Source: Megalobrama amblycephala (taxonomy: Eukaryota; Chordata; Actinopteri; Cypriniformes; Xenocyprididae). From it: 64,000 nucleotides of DNA. Below, one piece after another: positions 50,918-61,000 of this stretch. The notes beneath the pieces are model-generated. The model was not told the origin of the DNA, made no database searches, and saw only the letters and a list, made by a program, of their open reading frames with translations. The position numbers were made by a program, and so were the translations under genes. Location of the stretch: the NCBI RefSeq assembly GCF_018812025.1, contig NC_063049.1, positions 9,305,537-9,369,536 on the forward strand, in the 5' to 3' direction. How positions within the stretch are numbered: position 1 is the first letter of the stretch; each line of letters begins with the position of its first letter.

Positions 50918-52165
50918 TTCAGTGTTTCACTCATTAAGACTTCACTTGCTTCATTACTTGGTAAATCAGCATTTTTGAACAAATCTCTTGAATGAATGAT
51001 TCAATGACTCACTCATAAAGACTTCGCTTGTTTCATTACTGGATGAATGAGCGTTTTTGAACGAATCTCTTGAATGAATGATTCAATGACTCACTCATAA
51101 AGACTTTGCTTGTTTCGTTACTAGATAAATCAGCATTTTTGAACGAATCTCTTGAATGAATGATTCAACGACTCACTCATAAAGACTTCGCTTGCTTCAT
51201 TACTTGATAAATCAGCGTTCTTGAATGAATCTCTTGAATGAATGAATAAATCAATGACTCACTCATAAAGACTTCACTTGTTTCATTACTAAATGAATCA
51301 GCATTTTTGAACGAATCTCTTGAATGAGTGATTGAACGACTCACTCATAAAGACTTCACTTGCTTCATTACTGGATGAATCAGCGTTTTTGAACAAATCT
51401 CTTGAATGAATGATTCAATGACTCATAAAGACTTCGCTTGCTTCATTACTGGATAAATCAGCGTTTTTGAACGAATCTCTTGAATGAATGATTCAATGAC
51501 TCAGTCATAAAGACTTCGCTTGCTTCATTACTTGATAAATCAGCGTTTTTGAACGAATCTCTTGAATGAATGATTCAATGACTCACTCATAAAGACTTAA
51601 CTTGTTTCATTACTGGATGAATCAGCGTTCTTGAATGAATCTCTTGAATGAATGAATAAATCAATGACTCACTCATAAAGACTTCACTTGTTTCATTACT
51701 AAATGAATCAGCATTTTTGAACGAATCTCTTGAATGAATGATTGAACGACTCACTCATAAAGACTTCACTTGCTTCATTACTGGATGAATCAGCGTTTTT
51801 GAACAAATCTCTTGAATGAATGATTCAATGATTCACTCATAAAGACTTTGCTTGCTTCATTACTTGATAAATCAGCATTTTTGAATGAATCTCTTGAATG
51901 AATGATTCAATGACTCACTCATAAAGACTTCGCTTGCTTCATTACTTGATAAATCAGCGTTTTTGAACGAATCTCTTGAATGAATGATTCAATGACTCAC
52001 TCATAAAGACTTAACTTGTTTCATTACTGGATAAATCAGCATTTTTGAACGAATCTCTTGAATGAACGATTCAACGACTCACTCATAAAGACTTCAGTTG
52101 TTTCGTTAATGGATGAATCAGCGTTTTTGAACTAATCTCTTGAATGACTCAGTGATTCAATGACA
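50918..52165. repeat. 82-bp minisatellite, about 15 units
   Basis: The unit runs CATTACTTGATAAATCAGCG, TTTTTGAACGAATCTCTTGA, ATGAATGATTCAATGACTCA, CTCATAAAGACTTCGCTTGC plus TT. Units differ by a few substitutions; two have an extra AATA and one lacks an ACTC. The variant block with ACTAAATGAATCAG and GATTGAACGAC occurs near 51285 and again near 51698, 413 bp later, so five-unit blocks were duplicated. About ten units contain TGACTCA. Confidence 0.95.
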
Positions 52166-53749
52166 AATACATTTTAACAGTCACTTGTCATCATCTACTG
52201 GTGTAACGATGTAATTTATCCAATTTGTATTTGAAGATTGAAGTTACATGCAAAAGGTGATTCACTCTATTTTGTTCACTACCATAAACATCAGTGTTTA
52301 TGTAGAACTATAAACTTTTATCCCAGTACTTCTGTGATATTTTGAATTATTGTAACTCAGAAATAATGATATTGTGTCTCTGGGTCAGCGGCAGCACCAA
52401 CACAGATCATAATGTTCGCTGTGATCGTACTTGTCAAAGGTTGAACAGACAGAGCCAAATCATCCTCATTTAGGAATAAGATCATGTGGGTGTTTGAATC
52501 GAGATCACAATCTTTTAACAATTAATCATTCAGCTCTACAAGATATTATTCCATGAGTGCAAAGAGTTGTGATGTCTGAATTGCGAATAAATGACTCTTA
52601 TGAACATGCTCTTTCACATGTCAATCACAAGATTCACAAAACAGTCCACCAGAATAGTTTGTGTTCTGGAGCGGATTATTCTGGAACTGAACCACTGAAC
52701 CGGGAGCCATTCCTTTGTTGCGTCTGATTCATTGACTGGTTGTTCACATGACAATGTACATATACGTAAACATACATATTAACATACTACCTTTCAAATG
52801 CTTCAAAACAGTTGCTAAATGCTGAACAAGCTCAAATACCTGAAGCGCTTCTCAATATCGAGTGATTCAGTCAAAAAACGACATTTACAATGTATATTTT
52901 AAGGCATTATGAAGACTGTCATGCAATGAGATAAACCAAAAGAGAGCAGGTACGTGAGACAGGTACCGAACACAGATCATAATGTCACTCCAGTGAAAAC
53001 AGGGAATGAGTTTGAGTCCTGAGGGAAGACAGAGGGACCATTAGACCCTTTAATGAATAGCTGAACATCAATTAGGCAACATTAAGGCTGATATACACAA
53101 AGGAGGGTGAGAGGAGGAATTCACAGAAAAGGAAGCTGATGGTTTAGATAAAGAGAAGGAAAAGAAAGAGTGGGAATAGACCTTCTCACCCAGGATCATT
53201 TATCCTCGGCGCTTCACGACACGTCTGCACCCTTTGACTCTATCCTCAGAGACATCGACATTTACAAGACGTGCCGCAGAGATGCAATCAGCAATACAAA
53301 TGTGTCGTCTCTCATGCACGACAGACACGCGCCTCTGTGAATAAGACACTGATTATGCTCTGCATATGAATTCCAGCTATTCCAGATGGATTCCCTCACT
53401 GAGAAAATCTGTAAAATATGCAAATTGGCGAAGGCAAAATAAAAGAAATTTTGGGGGGTGAGAGACAGGAAGGTAAGAACACGAGAGAGGAGAAAACAGC
53501 CGAAAGGAAGGAGAGATGGAGAGGGATTTAGGCAGACAGGGAATGAAAGATAAAAAGAGGGAAAGAAAGGGGGGAAGAGGGAGGCAGGAAGAGAGGGAGG
53601 GCTTTCATCCCCCCCACTTCTCATTAACTTCCTCTCTGTCTTTCTCTCGTTTGCTACAGGAGTAATTAGGGCGTTTACACTGAAGGGGAGACGGGGCTGC
53701 TGGGATTGCTGTCACGCTGGGGAACACGGAAGAAGAGCGGCCGCCCAAC

Positions 53750-53772
53750 ACACACACACACACACACACACA
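53750..53772. repeat. (CA)n microsatellite
   Basis: About 11 CA units, next to a GA-rich tract (53440-53610). Confidence 0.95.
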
Positions 53773-54318
53773 AACCCATCGGCTGCTTTTCAGACATTTT
53801 AAAAACATTTTTAAAATTGTGGGTGATAATAATTCACTCTTTGCAGAATACCAAATCCAGATCCGCTGCCACAGCCAAACAATCATAAACAGTCTTTTGC
53901 AACATAAGCTCATTGGAAAAATGTGGCTCTCACCTACATTTTTGCACATAATAGTGTCGGTAAAACACCAACAACTTTTCACACATGATTACAGGGGCAG
54001 ATTATCAATTTATAAAGACTTATTAAGAGCTTAAAACATTTTTTTTCCCATAGTGTATGATTTATAATCTAATAAATTTTGACATTTGCATCACATAACC
54101 AGCTTTTCTGATACAGTAAATTTGCTCGATACCTCACCTGATACAGCACTGCACTTGTGATGTGGAGCGCTCAGGTACGAGTCCTGTGAAACATGTCACG
54201 GTAAGAGAGCTCAAAGACATAGTTCCTTCACCAAATTAGCTTTATCTCAAGTAATTTTAAGTTGTTCAATCACAATAAGATGCAAAAAGAACTCAATTCG
54301 GTACTTGCATGCTGTCTG

Positions 54319-54605
54319 ACCAACCCAATCTCATGGTAATTTGTACGTATTTGACGAGGTGGCTACTCGTAAAATACGTAAGATTTAGCAAAAATCATAT
54401 GAATTTGTACGAGTGAGGTCATTCGAATTTGTATGATTCTTGCATTATCTTACATATTTTACAAGTTGCCCAATTCCTATGAATTTGTACGAATTACCTA
54501 CCCCTAACCCCACCCCTAAACCTACCCGTCAACCAAATCGTACAAATTCATATGAATTAGCCACGTTGTAAAATATGTATGAATTGGTTGTGAGATAGTG
54601 TTGGT
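54319..54605. mobile_element. MITE with ACCAAC termini (287 bp)
   Basis: It starts ACCAACCCAATCTCATGG and ends GTGAGATAGTGTTGGT, an imperfect inverted pair. The interior alternates TTTGTACGA/TCGTACAAATTC words and has a CCTAACCCCACCCCTAAACC tract. No target duplication is clear. Confidence 0.65.
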
Positions 54606-54771
54606 CTCACAGACGGCTTTCTGTGTGCACACACCCGAAACACGAGCACAGAAAATGGCCTGTCACGCACTTTTTTGCAACTTGCTGGTCATAAAATGGT
54701 CAAGTACACATAAAGATATCAAATCTTGCCAAGCATAAGATTTTGGTAATATTGTCAATCACTAATTATTA

Positions 54772-56038
54772 CAACCTGAATTCCGGAAATGTTCGGACGT
54801 TTTTAAATTCGAATAAAATGAAAACTAAAAGACTTTCAAATCACATGAGCCAATATTTTATTCACCATAGAACATAGATATCATAACAAATGTTTAAACT
54901 GAGAAATTTTACAAATTTATGCACAAAATGAGCTAATTTCAAATTACATAACAAATGTTTGCTGTTGTAATAGCTGCAGTATGTGGTTTTGCATTGTCCT
55001 GCTGCAATACACAAGGCCTTCCCTGAAACAGACGTCGTCTGGAGGAGAGCATATGTTGCTCTAAAACCTTTATATACCTTTCAGAATTCATAGTCCCTTC
55101 CAAAACATGCAAGCTGCTCATACCGTATGGATTTATACACCCCCATACCATCAGAGATGCTGGCTTTTGAACTGAAAGCTGATAACACACTTGAAGGTCT
55201 CCCTCCTCTTTAGCCCGGAGGACACGGCGTCCATGATTTCCAACAAGAATGTCAAATTTTGACTCGTCTAACAGTCCATTTTAAATGATCCTTGGCCCAC
55301 AGGACACGACAGCGCTTCTGGACCATGTTCGCATATGGCTTCCTTTTTGCATGATAGAGCTTTAGTTGGCATCTGCAGATGGCACGGCGGATTGTGTTTA
55401 CCGACAGTGGTTTCTGGAAGTATTCCTGGGCCCATTTAGTAATGTCATTGACACAATCATGCCGATGAGTGATGCAGTGTCGTCTGAGGGCCCCAATAAA
55501 GGTCTTCGGCCCTGTCCCTTATGCACAGAGATTTCTCCAGTTTCTATGAATCTTTTGATGATGTTATGCACTGTAGATGATGAGATTTGCAAAGCCTTTG
55601 TAATTTGATGTTGAGAAATATTGTTTTTAAAGTATTCCACAATCTTTTTATGCACTCTTTCACAGCTCTGCCCATCTCTACTTCTGAGAGACTCTGCCTC
55701 TCTAAGACATCCCTTTTATAGCTAATCATGTTACCGACCTGATATCAATTAACTTAATTAGTTGCTAGATGCTTTCCCAGGTGAATCTTTTCAAAATTTC
55801 TTGCTTTTTCAGCCATTTGTTGCCCCCGTGCCAACTTTTTTGAGACCTGTAGCAGGCATCAAATTTGAAATGATCTCAATTAGTGGATAAAAGTGGACAA
55901 AATTTCTCTGTTTAAACATTTGTTATGATATCTATGTTCTATTGTGAATAAAATATAGGCTCATGTGATTTGGAAGTCTTTTAGTTTTCATTTTATTCAA
56001 ATTTAAAAAACGTCCCAACATTTCCTGAATTCGGGTTG
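54772..56038 (-). mobile_element. Internally deleted Tc1-like transposon
   Basis: A 1267-bp element with TA at both borders (54770-54771 and 56039-56040). The inverted ends are long, over 100 bp, from CAACC(T/C)GAATTC through AAAATGAAAACTAAAAGACT and ATAACAAATGTTTAAAC. The transposase relic is on the minus strand. Compared with the 1.6-kb relative at 18385-19982 it lacks the 3' third of the coding region. Confidence 0.88.
54939..55675 (-). pseudogene. Tc1-like transposase relic, C-terminus deleted
   Basis: From the probable start at 55675 (MGRAVKEC) the frame breaks early. The HTH region is readable as QHQITKALQISSSTVHNIIK and ISVHKGQGR, the first catalytic Asp as [16 protein letters not shown], and the second as [15 protein letters not shown]. 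Just after that the sequence jumps into the terminal repeat, so the third catalytic residue (Glu) is missing. Several frameshifts separate the pieces. It is the same broad subfamily as the 18-kb element but not its direct copy. Confidence 0.88.
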
Positions 56039-56650
56039 TATAAAATCTTTGTTTTAATTTTGATGCACACATACACTCTGCAACTGTTAGCATCTGGCTA
56101 AGTTAGCTGTGTGTTTGGCTCTTCTCGTTCAGAAAGGAAATAAGGTTAGGTTTAAAAATGTAACTCACTCATGAAGCAGTAAGTAAACCGCAGCGATCTG
56201 ACAGGTCGTGTCAATCATGAGTGAAGGTGGCACAGCAGCCACAGTAGACGAGTGTTAGCATGTGTTAATATGCAAGTATTGTTGTCGTTGTGTGTGCGTC
56301 GTATTTTACTGGTCACAAAGGCATTAAACCCTAAAACTGAAAATAAATGGACCAAGCGGCTATATGAAGGTGAATTATCATATGAATGGGCTCTTCTGCT
56401 CTGTCTGAATGGGTGATTAGGGTGGGACTCTCTGGTACGTTTGCAGCCCAGCACTGACATTAAACACCAAACATCTCCAGAGGACGCCATACAAATCCAT
56501 TTAATAGCTGTGGACACACACACTGGGTCAGTGTGAGACTACATGAAACATACAGGCCGTGTGACACTGTCTGAGCTGGTACGGCATGTAGCATTTAGTG
56601 CATACTTGCCATCCAATACAATATTATCTTCACTGTGATTCATGTTTGAA

Positions 56651-56735
56651 CTTGTGAAAGAGAAGTGCACTTAATTGTAGTGAATGTGCACTTGGAGTGT
56701 ACTTCAAATCTTAGAAGTATATTTTAAAAGAGTGA
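56651..56735. mobile_element. CCCTTGTG-family MITE, copy h (left tip only)
   Basis: CTTGTGAAAGAGAAGTGCAC then GTACTTCAAATCTTAGAAGT, matching the left end of copies e and f; nothing further is recognisable. Confidence 0.6.
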
Positions 56736-56784
56736 GTGATATGTACAGGACGAGAACGCAGGTGTGTATGACTGATTCCACAGA

Positions 56785-56813
56785 ACACACACACACACAC
56801 ACACACACACACA
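56785..56813. repeat. (CA)n microsatellite
   Basis: About 14 CA units. Confidence 0.95.
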
Positions 56814-57040
56814 GCTGCTCTGCGGTGACAGGCTGGCCTCACCAGGTTTGGGGCAGGAAGACCACCGGCCTAAACCACACTACCATCTGTCTGAATTACA
56901 CACACGGAAACTGACCACACCGAGGCACATTTACACACACAGCTACAAAATGAAATTTAAAAATATACAAATAGATCCTAATGAGATGCAGACAATGTCT
57001 AAACACACACACACACAAGCTAGGAATATTGTTTAAGCAT

Positions 57041-57115
57041 GTACACTACTGTTTAAAAGTACATGGTTGTGACAGATTTTGAAACGAGTCTCTTCTGCTC
57101 ACCAAAGCTGTGTTT
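57041..57115 (+). repeat. Terminus of the GTTCAAAAGTTTGGGGTCAG repeat (degraded)
   Basis: CACTACTGTTTAAAAGTACA and GAGTCTCTTCTGCTCACCAA. Same family as 17687-17830. Confidence 0.5.
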
Positions 57116-57429
57116 GGAAGATGGGAGTGTGTTCAGGAAACCGGTTTGAAAACAGTCATTATTTTTGAAATCCTGTTTTTTGATGCTCTACAGCACAGAA
57201 ACAACACACTTCAGCTTTAAAACGAGGGTCAGTTGGTGGATGTGACCTGCTGTGACCTCAGCGTCTGCCTCAGTGGGAATATGATCCACAAACACACTCA
57301 CAAACCCTCAACCCTCGTCATCTGTCCCTCTCTCTGTTCCACACCGCTGCTTCCTCTCCCAAATTCCTAAAAACAAATCACTCTTTAATGTGTCTGCAAT
57401 GCAGTGGAGGTCAGAGGAAACACACTGTA

Positions 57430-57433
<4 letters not shown>

Positions 57434-57463
<30 letters not shown>
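57434..57463. repeat. (GT)n microsatellite
   Basis: About 15 GT units. Confidence 0.95.
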
Positions 57464-57464
<1 letters not shown>

Positions 57465-57989
57465 CTGAAGAGGACAATGGAGACACTGAGCTATGACTGT
57501 GCAGGAAGAACTGATTCATCCCTCTGCCAAATTACACTGAGAGAGATAAAGTAAGACACATTTTAGTAGCTGCAGCTTTGAAACATCTTTTATCACATAT
57601 GTTCTCTTCCAAAACCTCATGGATTTCCTATTTTACAGCTCCCAACACAAGGATTGTTCCTAAAGCTACAGTGGGCATCTTAATTATGCCGCGTCGTTCG
57701 GCAGCAGCATGTGTGTCCTGTGAGGAGAACATGAGCTCATAATGCAGCGCTTTTAACAGCAGACTGATGCCATGGACTCTGAAGACACGGATGCCCTTCC
57801 TAAAATATAAAGGCAGCTATTATTTATATATAAAGACCTAATAATGATGTGAGAAAAATGTTATAAATGTATGTTATAATTGTGTGGGAAAAGTTTGCAT
57901 GCCACCAATATGACACTGTATATTTTCTGTATCTTATCTGTCAATTGAATAAAATAACTGTCTGATTTGGGGTCATTTTAAGCCAGTCA

Positions 57990-58062
57990 TACAGTAAATT
58001 TTAAACAATAGTTGAGTTAAATAAAACTGCCTAGCACGTCGGGCAAACATTTCACCCAACCG
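57990..58062 (+). repeat. GGGTT foldback arm at the array's left edge
   Basis: TTTTAAACAATAGTTGAGTT and AAATAAAACTGCC, then GGCAAACATTT, match the right arm of the complete element (34555-34610) and bases 47-100. The match runs straight into the first monomer at 58063. Confidence 0.85.
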
Positions 58063-61000
58063 CTGGGTTAAACAATCAATTCGCTGGATTAAACAAACCA
58101 ATCCCTGGGTTAAAACAACCCAATCGCTGGGTTAAATAATCCAATCCCTGGGTTAAAACAAACACAATCTTAGTTTAAAACAACCCAATCGCTGGGTTAA
58201 AAAAAAACAATCGCTGGGTTAAAAAAAACAATTGTTGGGTTAAAACAACACAATTGCTGGGTTAACACAACTCAATCGCTGGGTTAAAACAACCAAATCG
58301 CTGGGTTAAAACAATCCAATCACTGGGTTAAAACAACCAAATCGTTGGGTTAAAACAATCCAATCGCTGGGTTAAAACAACCAAATCGCTGGGTTAAAAC
58401 AACCCAATCGCTGGGTTAACACAATCCAATCCCTGGGTTAAACAATCCAATCCCTGGGTTAAAACAACCCAAATCTTAGTTTAAAACAACCTAATCGCTG
58501 GGTTAAAAAATCCAATCACTGGGTTAACACAACCCAATCGCTGGGTTAAAACAACCCAATTGCTGGGTTAAAACAATCCAATCCCTGGGTTAAAACATCC
58601 AATCGCTAGGTTAAAACAACCAAATCGCTGGGTTAAAACAACCCAATCGCTGGGTAAACACAACCTAATCGCTGGGTTAAAACAACTAAATCGCTGGGTT
58701 AAACAATCCATTCGCTGGATTAAAACAATCCAATCGCTGGGTTAAAACAACCAAATCGCTGGGTTAAACAATCCATTCGCTGGATTAAAACAATCCAATC
58801 GCTGGGTTAAAACAACCAAATTGCTGGGTTAAAACAACCCAATTGCTGGGTTAAAACAATCCAATCCCTGGGTTAAAACATCCAATCGCTGGGTTAAAAC
58901 AACCCAATCGCTGGGTTAACTCAACCCAATCGCTAGGTTAAAACAACCAAATCGCTGGGTTAAAACAACCCAATCGCTGGGTAAACACAACCTAATCCCT
59001 GGGTTAAAACAACCCAATCGCTGGGTTAACTCAACCCAATCGCTGGGTTAAAACAATCCAATCGCTGGGTTAAAACAACCCAATCTTTGGTTTAAAACAA
59101 CCCAATCGCTGGGTTAACACAATCCAATCCCTGGGTTAAACAATCCAATCCCTGGGTTAAAACAACCCAAATCTTAGTTTAAAACAACCAAATCGCTGGG
59201 TTAAACAATCCATTCGCTGGATTAAAACAATCCAATCGCTGGGTTAAAACAACCAAATTGCTGGGTTAAAACAACCCAATTGCTGGGTTAAAACAATCCA
59301 ATCCCTGGGTTAAAACATCCAATCGCTGGGTTAACTCAACCCAATCGCTGGGTTAAAACAACCCAATCGCTGGGTTAAAACAACCAAATCGCTGGGTTAA
59401 AACAACCCAATTGCTGGGTTAAAACAATCCAATCCCTGGGTTAAAACATCCAATCGCTGGGTTAAAACAACCCAATCGCTGGGTTAAAACAACCAAATTG
59501 CTGGGTTAAAACAACCCAATCGCTGGGTTAACTCAACCCAATCGCTGGGTTAAAACAATCCAATCGCTGGGTTAAACAATCCAATCCCTGGGTTAAAACA
59601 ACCCAATCGCTGGGTTAACACAACCCAATCGCTGGGTTAAAACAATCCAATCCCTGGGTTAAAACAACCCAATCGCTGGGTTAAACAATCCAATCCCTGG
59701 GTTAAAACAACCCAATCGCTGGGTTAAAACAATCCAATCCCTGGGTTAAAACAATCCAATCGCTGGGTTAAACAATCCAATCGCTGGGTTAAAACAATCC
59801 AATCCCTGGGTTAAAACAACCCAATCGCTGGGTTAAAACAACCAAATCGCTGGGTTAAAACAACCCAATTGCTGGGTTAAAACAATCCAATCCCTGGGTT
59901 AAAACATCCAATCGCTGGGTTAAAACGACCCAATCGCTGGGTTAAAACAACCAAATTGCTGGGTTAAAACAATCCAATCGCTGGGTTAAAACAACCAAAT
60001 TGCTGGGTTAAAACAACCCAATCCCTGGGTTAAAACAACCCAATCGCTGGGTTAAATAATCCAATCCCTGGGTTAAAACAAACACAATCTTAGTTTAAAA
60101 CAACCCAATCGCTGAGTTAAAACAATCCAATCCCTGGGTTAAAACAACCCAATCGCTGGGTTAACACAATCCAATCCCTGGGTTAAACAATCCAATCCCT
60201 GGGTTAAAACAACCCAATCGCTGGGTTAAATAATCCAATCCCTGGGTTAAAACAAACACAATCTTAGTTTAAAACAACCCAATCGCTGGGTTAAAAAAAA
60301 ACAATCGCTGGGTTAAAAAAAACAATTGTTGGGTTAAAACAACACAATTGCTGGGTTAACACAACTCAATCGCTGGGTTAAAACAACCAAATCGCTGGGT
60401 TAAAACAATCCAATCGCTGGGTTAAAACAACCAAATCGTTGGGTTAAAACAATCCAATCGCTGGGTTAAAACAACCAAATCGCTGGGTTAAAACAACCCA
60501 ATCGCTGGGTAAACACAACCTAATCCCTGGGTTAAAACAACCCAATCGCTGGGTTAACTCAACCCAATCGCTGGGTTAAAACAATCCAATCGCTGGGTTA
60601 AAACAACCCAATCTTTGGTTTAAAACAACCCAATCGCTGGGTTAACACAATCCAATCCCTGGGTTAAACAATCCAATCCCTGGGTTAAAACAACCCAAAT
60701 CTTAGTTTAAAACAACCAAATCGCTGGGTTAAACAATCCATTCGCTGGATTAAAACAATCCAATCGCTGGGTTAAAACAACCAAATTGCTGGGTTAAAAC
60801 AACCCAATTGCTGGGTTAAAACAATCCAATCCCTGGGTTAAAACATCCAATCGCTGGGTTAACTCAACCCAATCGCTGGGTTAAAACAACCCAATCGCTG
60901 GGTTAAAACAACCAAATCGCTGGGTTAAAACAACCCAATTGCTGGGTTAAAACAATCCAATCCCTGGGTTAAAACATCCAATCGCTGGGTTAAAACAACC

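Noticed and set aside
53262..53982. Minus-strand frames of 120 and 125 residues
   Set aside because: They cross a GA-rich tract and a CA microsatellite, with Pro/Leu/Phe-rich low complexity and no homology I can recognise.
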